The translations under genes were made by a program, and so were the position numbers. 64,000 nucleotides of DNA. It comes from Salinivirgaceae bacterium. GTDB lineage: Bacteria > Bacteroidota > Bacteroidia > Bacteroidales > SZUA-534. How positions within the stretch are numbered: position 1 is the first letter of the stretch; each line of letters begins with the position of its first letter. The DNA is taken from assembly GCA_017527435.1 (NCBI GenBank), contig JAFXQB010000013.1, forward strand, positions 16,065 through 80,064, read 5' to 3'. Positions 44,825-53,833 of the stretch are shown here, in pieces. The notes under the pieces were generated by a model, which saw nothing but the letters and a program-made list of their open reading frames with translations, did not search any database and was not told the origin of the DNA.

Positions 44825-47137
44825 ATGAACATTTTTCAGAAAAAATCGGCTTTAGTGCTCGCCATTGGCGCGTTAGCACTGCAAGCCACGGCGCAACCAG
44901 GTGGCGGACGTTTCCAACAAGTGAAATCGCCAGTTGTCAACGCTGACAACACAGTGACATTCAACTATCAGAACCGCAACGCAAAAGAAGTGAAGGTTTG
45001 GACTCAATTTGGCGGCGACGCCGTGATGACCAAAGGCGAGAACGGCCTGTGGACGGTGACCGTTGGCCCGACCGCCCCCGACATCTATCCCTACCACTAC
45101 ACCGTTGACGGCATTAGCGTTATGGACCCGCAATGCGCCGATTGGTTCCCAAACGAGACCTTCAAAAACAGCCTGCTCGATATGCGCGGCGACGGCAATC
45201 TGATTCACGCGCTGAAAGACGTGCCCCACGGCAGCGTTGACTATCTTAACTACTGGTCGCTCGAGTTGGGAATGTTTATTCCTGTAATCGTCTATACACC
45301 ACCGTTTTACGACAAGAATCCAAACAAATCGTACCCTGTGATGTACCTTATCAGCGGCACCACCGACACCGAAGAAGTCTATTTCAAGGTGGGCAAAATG
45401 AACCTGATTCTCGACAACCTGATTGCCGAAGGCAAGGCCAAAGAGATGATTCTTGTTCTGCCCTACGGCAACCCCACTCTGCTCAAAACCGAGCGCCAGC
45501 CAGCACCGCAGGGCGGCGGAATGGGCGGTTTCGGTATGTTCGGCGGCTACAATTTCAACAAGGATTTTGTTGAAGTGCTGATGCCGTTTATTGAGAAGAA
45601 CTACCGTACCATCAACGATGCTGACCACCGCGGAATCGGCGGATTCTCACGCGGCGGAAATCAAGGCCTGTCAATCGGTTTAGCCAATCTCGACAAGTTC
45701 TCGTACCTGTGCTCTTACAGTTCGTTCACGCAGATTCGTCCGGGTCAGTTCGACGATGCCGCCGCTGTGAACGCCAAAATCCACCTTTTCTGGTCGGGAA
45801 TCGGCACCGATGATTTCCTTTACGGAAACTCAAAGGACCTGATGAACCTGCTCGACAAAAACGGTATTAAGAACATAAAGGAATTCACTTACGACAAGTT
45901 CGGACACACCTGGATGAACGCCCGCTACTGGCTCGACAAGTCGTTCCGCCTGTTGTTCCAAGACCAGAAAGTGATTGATGCAGAGAAAGGTATGAGCCTT
46001 GAAGAAGCAGAGAAAGTGCGTCAGGCTTCGGCTGCCGGTGGCGAAGAATCGCGCCTTACTCCCGCCCTGATGGCTAACTTGTTCCCTGCTGGCGTTAAAT
46101 CGCCAGAGTACAACCCCGACGGCACCGTGACCTTCCGCTGCCTGGCCCCCAACGCCGAAAAAGTTGAGTTGGAATGCCAGATGTTCAACGGCACAAAACC
46201 AATGGAAAAGAATGATAAAGGCGTTTGGTCAATCACAGTAAAACCCGATGTACCAGACATTTATCCGTATGCATTCCAAATTGATGGCACACAGGTTGCC
46301 GACCCCAACAATATGCATATGTTCCCCAACGAAGGCTTCAAATACAGCCTTGTCGATGTTCGCGGCGAAGCACCATCAGTTCAAGACATTCAGGATGTGC
46401 CACACGGCAAGGTTTCATATCGTTACTACAACTCGAAAACCTGCGGAATTGAGCGTCCGTTATGCGTTTACACGCCTGCAGGTTACGAGCCTAACGGCAA
46501 GGAGAAACTACCCGTGCTCTATCTTATCCACGGTATGACCGACACCTACGAGACTTGGTTTAAAGTTGGCCAGATGAACAATATTCTCGACAATCTGATT
46601 GCCAAAGGCGAAGCCAAACGAATGATAGTTGTGATGCCATACGCCAACCCATACCCCGAGATGATTGCTCAAGGCAAGGCGCAGGCCTATAACGCAATGG
46701 ACACAAAACTAACTACCAGCGAGTTCATTGACGAAGTGGTGCCGTTTATCGAAGCCAACTACAATGTGCTTACCGATGCCGACAACCGCGCCATTGCGGG
46801 CTTCTCACTCGGCGGACGCCAGACATTGGCTGCGGGCTTCGGCAATCCCGATAAGTTCCACTATGTGGCCGCTTTTGCCCCTGCCATCTTCGGCAACGAG
46901 TATGAGACCAACTTCCAGAATGGCACCTACGCCCCCATTGCCGACCTTCAGAAGAAACTGAAATTTATGTTCCTGGGCACAGGCACCGAAGACTTCCTGA
47001 TTCAGGCTTCGCGCGGCCTTGACAAATATCTTACCGACCAGAACCTGAAGCATACCTTCTACAACCCTGGCGGCGGCCACACCTGGATGAACTGCCGCGA
47101 CTACCTTGAACTGACTGCCAAAGAGTTATTCAAGTAG
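44825..47137 (+). CDS. Tandem two-module esterase (CE1-like), secreted
   Basis: 770 residues with a signal peptide (ending ATAQP, residue 24). The protein is a duplication: each half has an early-set/CBM48-like beta sandwich (VTFNYQNRNAKEVKVWTQFG; VTFRCLAPNAEKVELECQMF) followed by an alpha/beta-hydrolase esterase. Nucleophiles are Ser275 in GGFSRGG and Ser661 in AGFSLGG; His in KFGHTWMNARYW and GGGHTWMNCRDY. The design resembles feruloyl/acetyl-xylan esterases of polysaccharide-degrading Bacteroidales. Both catalytic sets look intact, so two active sites with possibly different specificities are likely. A terminator follows directly. Confidence 0.9.
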   Translation: MNIFQKKSALVLAIGALALQATAQPGGGRFQQVKSPVVNADNTVTFNYQNRNAKEVKVWTQFGGDAVMTKGENGLWTVTVGPTAPDIYPYHYTVDGISVMDPQCADWFPNETFKNSLLDMRGDGNLIHALKDVPHGSVDYLNYWSLELGMFIPVIVYTPPFYDKNPNKSYPVMYLISGTTDTEEVYFKVGKMNLILDNLIAEGKAKEMILVLPYGNPTLLKTERQPAPQGGGMGGFGMFGGYNFNKDFVEVLMPFIEKNYRTINDADHRGIGGFSRGGNQGLSIGLANLDKFSYLCSYSSFTQIRPGQFDDAAAVNAKIHLFWSGIGTDDFLYGNSKDLMNLLDKNGIKNIKEFTYDKFGHTWMNARYWLDKSFRLLFQDQKVIDAEKGMSLEEAEKVRQASAAGGEESRLTPALMANLFPAGVKSPEYNPDGTVTFRCLAPNAEKVELECQMFNGTKPMEKNDKGVWSITVKPDVPDIYPYAFQIDGTQVADPNNMHMFPNEGFKYSLVDVRGEAPSVQDIQDVPHGKVSYRYYNSKTCGIERPLCVYTPAGYEPNGKEKLPVLYLIHGMTDTYETWFKVGQMNNILDNLIAKGEAKRMIVVMPYANPYPEMIAQGKAQAYNAMDTKLTTSEFIDEVVPFIEANYNVLTDADNRAIAGFSLGGRQTLAAGFGNPDKFHYVAAFAPAIFGNEYETNFQNGTYAPIADLQKKLKFMFLGTGTEDFLIQASRGLDKYLTDQNLKHTFYNPGGGHTWMNCRDYLELTAKELFK

Positions 47138-47186
47138 GGATACGGCGTGCCACGACCGATGAAAGGATGCGGCGCGTGTGACCAAT

Positions 47187-47222
47187 AAAAAGCCCGACAA
47201 CGCAGTATTGTCGGGCTTTTTT
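47187..47222. terminator. Intrinsic terminator
   Basis: AAAAAGCCCGACAA (47187-47200) pairs with TTGTCGGGCTTTTT (47208-47221), T run after it. Serves the esterase and, from the other side, may serve the LysM gene that ends at 47293. Confidence 0.9.
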
Positions 47223-47292
47223 GTATTGTGAATAAAGCATTTATAGAAGCTTGCGATTTGAAAGATAATTACCCGACACTAACGTTTCCCTT

Positions 47293-49383
47293 CTATTTTT
47301 CCGGATAAGTCCCAACCTTTTTGATAGTGTAGTCTTTCGCGTAATCGAGAATGTAGATTGACGTGTTCTGGTAGCCGCCCTGGTCGGAATAGGGCACAAA
47401 GTTGAACTCGGTTTGCAGCAGCGGCGCCTGATGGAACATAATGTAGTGGCGGAAGTCGTGGCCGAACTTGTTCAGCGCCGAGCAGAAGAACATTGTGATG
47501 TCATAGCCCTGGAAGGCCATACGGTCGGGCTCAACATTCATAATGTTACGGTAGTTGCGCACAAAATCAATGATTTCGGGCTTCTTGTAGTCGATGTACG
47601 AGTTCGACAGATAGTGCGTGTTGGTGTTGTGGAAATTGTCGATATCGATGCTCTCGAAGCGCTCCCAACGCGGCTGTCCGAACAGCGTCACGTTGTACTC
47701 ATACGAGTAGCCGTTGAGCTTTCCGATGACATCGGTCACAAACGCGCGGTCGGTCGACGGAATGATGACGATGTTCTCCTTGCCCTTGATGAACGCGCTG
47801 CTCAAAATGTCGCCGCTCGTGTAGTAGTAATACTCGTTGTAGCGCACTTGGTCGAAGTTGTCGTTCTTGATTGACGCGTAGAGTTGGCGCTTGAATTCCG
47901 AAATGAAATCCTGCTCCTGCGAATCGCCGTTATGGATAACTATAAAGTTCTTTGTATCAATCTGATTCAGAAATTCGGCCATATACTTCATCTGAATGTC
48001 GAGCGTCGGGCAAACCTGAAACGCGTATGGATTGTGGTCGATGAACGAGCTCTTGACCGACAGCGGCGACACAATGTTGATTTGGTGCTCCCACGCGTAG
48101 TCGCCCACCACCTGCAGCTCGCTGTTGAGCGCCGGCCCGATGAACATATTATAGTCCGAAAGGTCGTGAGTGCGCATATAGTTGGTGATGTAAACGCTGT
48201 CGCCCTTGGTGTCGATGACCTTCACATCGAACGACACGCCCTGCTTGCGTAACTCATTGAGTGCCAACATCGCGCCGGCGTAAAACTCAATAAAACTCTT
48301 TGAGCGGGCGTAGATTTTTCCGTTGTGCTCGCCCCACCCCGTGGTGTCGTTCATATTCAGGTAGAACGGCAGAAAGAAAGCCACTTTGTAGGTTTTCGAC
48401 TTGTCGAGTTGGGCGTTCTGCACGGTGTGCATCTTGCGGTTGTCGGCTTCGTAGGCTTCAATGCGCTCGCGCTCGGCTTCGGTAATCACCGGCTCTTTCG
48501 GTTCGGGCTGCTGTGTCTCAACCACTTGCGGTTGGTTCTCTTTTTGTGCCCCTTTCGGGATGCGGATAAGCTCACCTTCCTGCAGACCGCGTTTTTTCAG
48601 GCTCGGATTGATTTTTAGCAAATCCTTGTCTTTCAAGCCGTAAGAACGGGCAATTCCGTAAAGTGTCTCTTGCTTCTCAACCTTATGAAAATCGAAATCG
48701 CCTTCGATAACTTCTTCGGCCACAGCCTTTTGGATAGGCACACGCAGCATCTCGTCAACTTGGATTGAGCGCCCGACAATTTCGGGATTCATCTTCTCTA
48801 TCTCGGCCGGTGTGGTCTGATACTGCCGTGCAATGCCGAACAGCGTCTCCTGCTTGGCAACCTTATGAAGTATAAAGGTTGTGTCGGCTTGCTGTTCTTC
48901 GGCTGCAGCCGTTTCTTCCTTCACTATTGATTTGATTTTCAGCCTATCGCCGATTTTAATGCCAAGCTCGGCACCGGGATTGTTCTTGTAGAGCTCGTCG
49001 ATGCTGATGCCATATCGCTTGGCGATGTTGTATGGCGTATCGCCTTTAGTGATAAGGTGATAGCTGTAATTCTCGGGCAGTTTTTCTTCCTTCTTGACAC
49101 GGATTTTGATGTATTGGTCAGGATGGATTTGGTAGGTCAGTTGCGGATTGTCGGCAATAATCGAATCGACTGGCACTTCGTAGGCGCGGCTGATGGCGCT
49201 CAAAGTCTCGCCCTTACGCACAATGTGAAGGTAGTATTCCTTGCCGTTAAGGCTGACCTTGTTGTTCGCACTCTTGACGGTTTCTTCCTGACCAACAGCC
49301 ATCTGTGCAAACAGCACAAAAACTGTCGCAATAACTAAAAACGATTTATTCGCACTCATCACCATAGCAAATTTCCGCATCAA
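47293..49383 (-). CDS. LysM-repeat protein fused to a periplasmic-binding-protein domain
   Basis: 696 residues with a signal peptide (LVIATVFVLFAQMAVGQ). Four LysM units follow: YLHIVRKGETLSAISRAYEV, YHLITKGDTPYNIAKRYGIS, ILHKVAKQETLFGIARQYQT, FHKVEKQETLYGIARSYGLK (roughly 50-275). After a Gln/Glu/Pro linker, residues 330-690 look like a type 1 periplasmic-binding fold (YKVAFFLPFYLNMND, VIDTKGDS, NMFIGPALNSELQVV, FQGYDITMFFCSALN). LysM binds peptidoglycan, so the ligand-binding domain is tethered to the cell wall. The fusion is common in Bacteroidota; the ligand is unknown. Confidence 0.85.
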   Translation of the reverse strand: MMRKFAMVMSANKSFLVIATVFVLFAQMAVGQEETVKSANNKVSLNGKEYYLHIVRKGETLSAISRAYEVPVDSIIADNPQLTYQIHPDQYIKIRVKKEEKLPENYSYHLITKGDTPYNIAKRYGISIDELYKNNPGAELGIKIGDRLKIKSIVKEETAAAEEQQADTTFILHKVAKQETLFGIARQYQTTPAEIEKMNPEIVGRSIQVDEMLRVPIQKAVAEEVIEGDFDFHKVEKQETLYGIARSYGLKDKDLLKINPSLKKRGLQEGELIRIPKGAQKENQPQVVETQQPEPKEPVITEAERERIEAYEADNRKMHTVQNAQLDKSKTYKVAFFLPFYLNMNDTTGWGEHNGKIYARSKSFIEFYAGAMLALNELRKQGVSFDVKVIDTKGDSVYITNYMRTHDLSDYNMFIGPALNSELQVVGDYAWEHQINIVSPLSVKSSFIDHNPYAFQVCPTLDIQMKYMAEFLNQIDTKNFIVIHNGDSQEQDFISEFKRQLYASIKNDNFDQVRYNEYYYYTSGDILSSAFIKGKENIVIIPSTDRAFVTDVIGKLNGYSYEYNVTLFGQPRWERFESIDIDNFHNTNTHYLSNSYIDYKKPEIIDFVRNYRNIMNVEPDRMAFQGYDITMFFCSALNKFGHDFRHYIMFHQAPLLQTEFNFVPYSDQGGYQNTSIYILDYAKDYTIKKVGTYPEK

Positions 49384-49466
49384 AAGTACATATTATCGCC
49401 GATTAACCTATAAGATTAACGTAAAGATACAGCCATCCGTCAACTTGTTCAGCACTTCTCTCCTGC

Positions 49467-50813
49467 CTAAAGCTTCCGCAGAACGTTCAGAATGGCGTCG
49501 CGGCACTCGGTCAGGCGCAGCCAGTCGGCGTTCTTTTGGCGGCGCATATGGTTGATGCGGGCGCGGGCCGTTGTTTTGCGGAACCACACATAGTAGCGGA
49601 ACGCCAAGGCGGCCAGATAGGGCAACGCAACCAGCGTCACAATCGCCATCCACCATTTTGGCAGCAGTATTAGCAACGGTATCAAATAGATAAGGTAGAA
49701 CAAAAAGAACAGCACCACGGAAATCACAAACCGCACCGAGCTCAAAAACTGCGGGTCTTTAATGCCGCGCGAAAGGCGCATCGGAAGCGCGAACGGAAGA
49801 ATATTGGGCACGAATCCGGCCACAAAAACCGGCAGCAGAGCCAGTTGCAGCAGGCGGCTCAAGAAGATTCCAACGGCCGAATACTTGTCGCGGGCAACCG
49901 CCCAAAGGCGTAGATTGAGCTTTTTCAGCAATGTGCGGAACTCGTCGACCAGCTGTTTAACATTTTCGTATTCAGCCGATTGCGATTGAGCAAAAGCCAG
50001 CAGCTTCTCGCCCATCTGCTGTTTTTTGGCAAGCAGGTCGGTGTGTTTCACGCTACGGCGGCTCTGACGGCCCTGATAAAGGTCGTTGATGTAGATATCG
50101 TCAAGAGTTTCAAGCGTTTTGTACTCGGCTTCGTTGTCCAGATTGAGCATCAGCGGCAGCATTCCGGCACGAATTTCGTCCATCAGTGCGGCCATCGCCT
50201 TCTGCGGATTCTCGTGGTACAAATCCTTGTATTTGGCCACCTGAATGGGCTTGCCGTATTGCACCATAAACCGCGCGCCAACGTTGATGTAGTGCGTGTA
50301 GTCGAGTCCGGCGGGCACAATCTCGAGCCCCAGCTCAAAATTGTTGCGCTCTTCGGCCATAAAGGCGATGCGGGCCACGCCCTTCTTCAGTTGGCGCAGA
50401 CGGCGCTCGCCCACGTGGCTGCCTTCGGGCAGAACAACCAGTTTCTGACGGCTTTCGAGCACGCCCACGGCTTCTTCAAACGACGCATCGTTGTTCTTCA
50501 GCTCCTTCACGCCGTCGCGGATGCGGTAAAGCGGCAGTATCTTTAAGAATCGCAGCGTGTTGGCAATCAACTTCGATTTGCCGAAAATATCGGCGCGAGC
50601 CATAAAAACAGCGCGTCCGTGCACGTTGTAGATGATGCAAAGTGCGTCCATCAGCGTGTCCTGATGATTTGGCGTGATAATCACCGGCCGGTCCTTCGGA
50701 ATGTTGTCGAGCCCGACAATGGTGGTCGTCTTGAAAAACTTGCGGACGAAAAATCTCGAATAGTGCTTCAGCATTGTGTAGCCGACCGAGAAGTCTTGTA
50801 TAGGTTTCTGCAT
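49467..50813 (-). CDS. PlsC-type 1-acylglycerol-3-phosphate acyltransferase
   Basis: 448 residues. The acyltransferase domain (20-230) shows block I ITPNHQDTLMDAL (the NHxxxxD motif), block III VVLPEGSHVGE, and block IV-like AGLDYTHYINVG. The C-terminal part carries two or three membrane segments (VRFVISVVLFFLFYLIYLIPL, MAIVTLVALPYLAALAFRYY). This is longer than simple PlsC (about 240 residues), matching a Bacteroidota subgroup. It probably acylates lysophosphatidate or another lipid acceptor. Confidence 0.85.
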   Translation of the reverse strand: MQKPIQDFSVGYTMLKHYSRFFVRKFFKTTTIVGLDNIPKDRPVIITPNHQDTLMDALCIIYNVHGRAVFMARADIFGKSKLIANTLRFLKILPLYRIRDGVKELKNNDASFEEAVGVLESRQKLVVLPEGSHVGERRLRQLKKGVARIAFMAEERNNFELGLEIVPAGLDYTHYINVGARFMVQYGKPIQVAKYKDLYHENPQKAMAALMDEIRAGMLPLMLNLDNEAEYKTLETLDDIYINDLYQGRQSRRSVKHTDLLAKKQQMGEKLLAFAQSQSAEYENVKQLVDEFRTLLKKLNLRLWAVARDKYSAVGIFLSRLLQLALLPVFVAGFVPNILPFALPMRLSRGIKDPQFLSSVRFVISVVLFFLFYLIYLIPLLILLPKWWMAIVTLVALPYLAALAFRYYVWFRKTTARARINHMRRQKNADWLRLTECRDAILNVLRKL

Positions 50814-50972
50814 AAAAGTTCAATTAGTTGCGACAAATTAATGCAAAAAAGTGTTAGGAAGTTGCCGTCGGGCGCTATGTTTTTGCACCATTTACTAAAC
50901 AATGCGTAAAATTAAGTAATATACTGATTATGAAATAGAAAAACAGAGTGCGAATGACTGCGATTTCTACAA

Positions 50973-51905
50973 TTATTGCCCGTTGCGCCACCGTTTTGCC
51001 AGATATTCCTGCTCCCATTGTCCTTTGGTTGGGAACAAGATGGCGCGGCGGCCGATGCGGTGCAAATCCATTATGGTTGTGTAGCCCGAGCGGGCGATAA
51101 CGTGCGGCGCAAGTTTGAGTAAACTGTTCAATTCTTGCGTTGATAGATGATTTATAACCAGTGTATTGCCGTTGGTTATTTGATATTTTAGATTAGGTTC
51201 GGCACCCACCACAAGAATCCGTTTTGCAACACCATTCAGGCGTCGCAGTATGCGTTTTGTAAACATCTTTTTCTGCCTTCCGGGACCCGAAAGCACAACC
51301 AGAACCTGCGGCACGGGCAGCGACGGCTCGTCCATTGTGTCGGCCGTAAAGCGCGAGAGCGGCCCGATGTATTCAACCGCAGCATCAATCGCTCCGCCGT
51401 GCGATAACGCGCCGGAGAGCGACTTTTGGGCATCGGCATAGTCGGGAACACAAATATGGGCGAATCGGCGCAACAGACGGGCTGTAAATGCGTGCAGCGG
51501 CTTCTCGAACAGTTTTAGCCATTGCGGCAACTGAATGTAGAGTTGGTGCGTGATGATGGTGCAGTCGGCTTTGCGGCTCCAAAGGCCGTAGCGGTTGTCG
51601 GAAATGACGCGGCTCACTCCCATTCGCTTGATAATCTGCTGCAAACGCCAGTGCTCCAGCAGGATGCTGACGCCGAAAAACGGCACTTGCAGCGCAAGAG
51701 CAAGCGGCAGTGGCCAGAAATAGCGCATCCGCCAGCCTTTCAGCCTGATGTGCGTAAGGTTTGGAAATTCTTGTTTCAGGAATGCCGCAGCAGCACCGTC
51801 GGCAGCAATGACGACCTTCTCTCCTTTTGCCAGACACTCGTTAATTATTGGTACACAACGTGTTGCGTGACCTAATCCCCAATCGAGTGGCGCGATGAGA
51901 GTCAT
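50973..51905 (-). CDS. MurG-like glycosyltransferase
   Basis: ATG 51905 gives 310 residues starting MTLIAPLDWGLGHATR, the GxGHxxR loop of the GT28/MurG fold. The frame is open to 51980 but the extra part is out of family. C-terminal donor-binding sequence: LVVLSGPGRQKK, VIARSGYTTIMDLHRIGR, RRAILFPTKGQWEQEYLAK. A short hydrophobic segment (FWPLPLALALQVPFFGVSILL) may touch the membrane. Acceptor unknown; likely envelope glycan or glycolipid synthesis, which would fit the acyltransferase next to it. Confidence 0.82.
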   Translation of the reverse strand: MTLIAPLDWGLGHATRCVPIINECLAKGEKVVIAADGAAAAFLKQEFPNLTHIRLKGWRMRYFWPLPLALALQVPFFGVSILLEHWRLQQIIKRMGVSRVISDNRYGLWSRKADCTIITHQLYIQLPQWLKLFEKPLHAFTARLLRRFAHICVPDYADAQKSLSGALSHGGAIDAAVEYIGPLSRFTADTMDEPSLPVPQVLVVLSGPGRQKKMFTKRILRRLNGVAKRILVVGAEPNLKYQITNGNTLVINHLSTQELNSLLKLAPHVIARSGYTTIMDLHRIGRRAILFPTKGQWEQEYLAKRWRNGQ

Positions 51906-51947
51906 TTTTTGTGGTGTTGGGTGTCGGTTTTTAGGTGTTGGAACTAT

Positions 51948-51977
51948 TGTAGAGACGTGGCGCGCCGCGTCTCTACA
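51948..51977. repeat. REP-like palindrome (TGTAGAGACG ... CGTCTCTACA)
   Basis: 10-bp arms 51948-51957 and 51968-51977 around TGGCGCGCCG, itself nearly palindromic. A relative of the elements at 14426 and 42433 (GTAGGGACGCG...CGCGTCC). It lies between the glycosyltransferase start and the truncated amidohydrolase stop. Confidence 0.75.
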
Positions 51978-51990
51978 CACCCAAATATCT

Positions 51991-52491
51991 TTAAACCAAA
52001 CGTTTAGACAGCGTATCGTGGCGCATTTTGCTGTTTACAAAATCGAACGGATAGAGCAGCACCACACCAGGTTTGATGCCTTTTTTGAAGCAGCCGTACT
52101 CGTTGTCGATACCAAGAGTGCGGGCGGCACTAATGGTGGCATTGGCCAAAGCGTCGTCGAACGATGCGCCGTCGGTCTGCATATCAAACATTTGATTGAC
52201 AACAAGTTCCTTGGTGTTGAATGGCAGTTGGTTCGGTTCGGTGAAATCGATTTGAACACCCGAAAGGAAGCGGATACGCACGCCTTTTTCGGTCATATCG
52301 GCTTTGGTTGAGTCGATGATGAAGCCCGGAACCAAAACTCCGTTGTGGTACTCAAGCCCTTCTTCTTCAATCAATTTGCCGCCTGTATCGACAATGTCGA
52401 GAATTGTTCCGTCGTCGTCAACCACCAAATGTCCGAATTTGATTGGCTTTTCGATGCACGGATAAACCACGTTTGCTGCTATCTTTCTCAT
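51991..52491 (-). CDS. Collapsed amidohydrolase-like protein without catalytic barrel
   Basis: 166 residues. The start (MRKIAANVVYPCIEKPIKFG, then VVDDDGTILDIVDTGG, HNGVLVPGFI) matches the N-terminal part of the composite beta domain in the amidohydrolase/aminodeoxyfutalosine deaminase-like family of Bacteroidota. There NG-x-x-x-PGF is followed by the metal-binding HCHLEL. Here PGFI runs into IDSTKADMTEKG with no HxH. The C-terminal part (ALANATISAARTLGIDNEYG, FKKGIKPGVVLLYPFDF) matches the end of the same family. So about 220 residues of TIM barrel with all metal ligands are missing while the frame stays open. Either a recent internal deletion or a domesticated non-enzymatic beta-domain protein. 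Confidence 0.65.
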   Translation of the reverse strand: MRKIAANVVYPCIEKPIKFGHLVVDDDGTILDIVDTGGKLIEEEGLEYHNGVLVPGFIIDSTKADMTEKGVRIRFLSGVQIDFTEPNQLPFNTKELVVNQMFDMQTDGASFDDALANATISAARTLGIDNEYGCFKKGIKPGVVLLYPFDFVNSKMRHDTLSKRLV

Positions 52492-52518
52492 TTTGTTGCT
52501 GATAAATGCAATAATTCG

Positions 52519-53115
52519 TTAAATTTTTTCAGGTGTAAATTTATTATTTCGCTCTTTCGTTGGATTCAACGGCGGCAATTTTATTCCACAATTTTGACAA
52601 ATTTCAGTGGAATCCGTAGTGCGCGGTGTTCCGCAGGCAGGACAAACATCGGTATTGCTCATCCAAACCATCTGATTATGTTGCACTTGCGCTTCGCCTT
52701 CGAAAGTTGGAAGACAAATAGCATCGGCTATCGCCTTGCGAATGAATGAGTTCTGAACTGATGCCGTGCAAAATCCAACGGCCACAGCGGCCACTGCAAG
52801 CAGATATGTCGCTGTCTTATAATTGTTTATGCCGACCAAAGCGGCCGCAATGGCAATCATCGCCGCCAGGAATAGCGCGTTTTTCAGGCTGAACCCATAA
52901 CCGACAACCGCCTTCGACGGCTCGGTGCGCACACTGAAGCTGATGGGCGTCGGCACAAGAAACAGCCGTCGCCAGTTGTGGATAAACTGCTGATTGCCTT
53001 CGGTTTTCAAGTCGAGCATCTCACCTATCGCATCTGCGGCTTCGGGCAGCTGAAGGTCGGCTGAATTGTAGAACTCAACACTGTCGGAATACCAGAATGG
53101 CGGATGGGAAAGCAT
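52519..53115 (-). CDS. Membrane protein with C-terminal zinc ribbon
   Basis: 198 residues. Two membrane helices (NALFLAAMIAIAAALVGI and TYLLAVAAVAVGFCTASV, residues 75-120) and a C-terminal four-Cys ribbon (CPACGTPRTTDSTEICQNCG). N-terminal residues 1-70 are soluble (MLSHPPFWYSDSVEFYN). No family recognised. It lies upstream (minus strand) of the collapsed amidohydrolase with 27 bases between. Confidence 0.7.
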   Translation of the reverse strand: MLSHPPFWYSDSVEFYNSADLQLPEAADAIGEMLDLKTEGNQQFIHNWRRLFLVPTPISFSVRTEPSKAVVGYGFSLKNALFLAAMIAIAAALVGINNYKTATYLLAVAAVAVGFCTASVQNSFIRKAIADAICLPTFEGEAQVQHNQMVWMSNTDVCPACGTPRTTDSTEICQNCGIKLPPLNPTKERNNKFTPEKI

Positions 53116-53125
53116 TTTAAATATT

Positions 53126-53240
53126 TGGACTAAAGACTACAGACAACAGACAGTTAAAAATGTTGAACTGGTGAATCGGATAATCGGATAATCGAAATAA
53201 GAGCGACTCACCGATTCAATAATTCACCGATTCACCACGC
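53126..53240. repeat. Word-repeat spacer
   Basis: GGACTAAAGACTACAGACAACAGACAG (shared with 18888 and 33068), then GGTGAATCGGATAATCGGATAATC and ACTCACCGATTCAATAATTCACCGATTC. No gene. Confidence 0.7.
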
Positions 53241-53242
53241 AA

Positions 53243-53833
53243 CTATTTGTTAATGAAATAACTGCGCAACTCTTTCTGCACAACAAAGTCGGCCGAGTCG
53301 TGCGGGTTGTTCACTTCAACCTTGACCAAACCGACGTTTTTGGCGTAATACTCGCGAAGGTTCCAATGGTCGGTATCATCAAGGCTTTCAAGAAATTCGG
53401 TAACGCGATAGACACTCTTGTAAAGCGAGTCGCCCACAGCCAGCGAATCGATAAGAACCTCAGAGCGTTTCAGTTTGTCGCCGTTGCTCTCATCCACAAT
53501 CCACACCGCACTGCCTTTGGCGCGAAGCAGTTCCTTCATCGGATAGAGCGGCGACGATTGGTAGATGCTGTACTTATAAAGGTAATGACCGTCCCAAATG
53601 GGCACGTAGCACTCGTCGGTGTAGTCGGTCGATGTGGTTGACGGACGGTAACTGTGCAACTCGTAGGCTGTGGCGCGCACGCGGGTGCCATCGGTGTAGT
53701 CCCAATAAGAACCCGGATATGCCGGCAGATAGGCCTCGGGGGTGATGTATTTCGGGTCGTTGCCATCACCGCAAGCGACCAAAACAGCCAATCCGGCAGC
53801 AGCAATGAGTGCTGATTTAAACTTCTTTTGCAT
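53243..53833 (-). CDS. Lipoprotein overlapping lgt
   Basis: 196 residues with lipobox Cys21 (LAVLVACGDGNDP). The acidic residues after Cys fit a Bacteroidota surface-lipoprotein export signal. Mature part is strand-rich (PAYPGSYWDYTDGTRVRATA, YKSVYRVTEFLESL). No catalytic motif. Its start overlaps the end of lgt by 17 bases, so the modifying enzyme and a substrate are translated from one transcript. Confidence 0.75.
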   Translation of the reverse strand: MQKKFKSALIAAAGLAVLVACGDGNDPKYITPEAYLPAYPGSYWDYTDGTRVRATAYELHSYRPSTTSTDYTDECYVPIWDGHYLYKYSIYQSSPLYPMKELLRAKGSAVWIVDESNGDKLKRSEVLIDSLAVGDSLYKSVYRVTEFLESLDDTDHWNLREYYAKNVGLVKVEVNNPHDSADFVVQKELRSYFINK

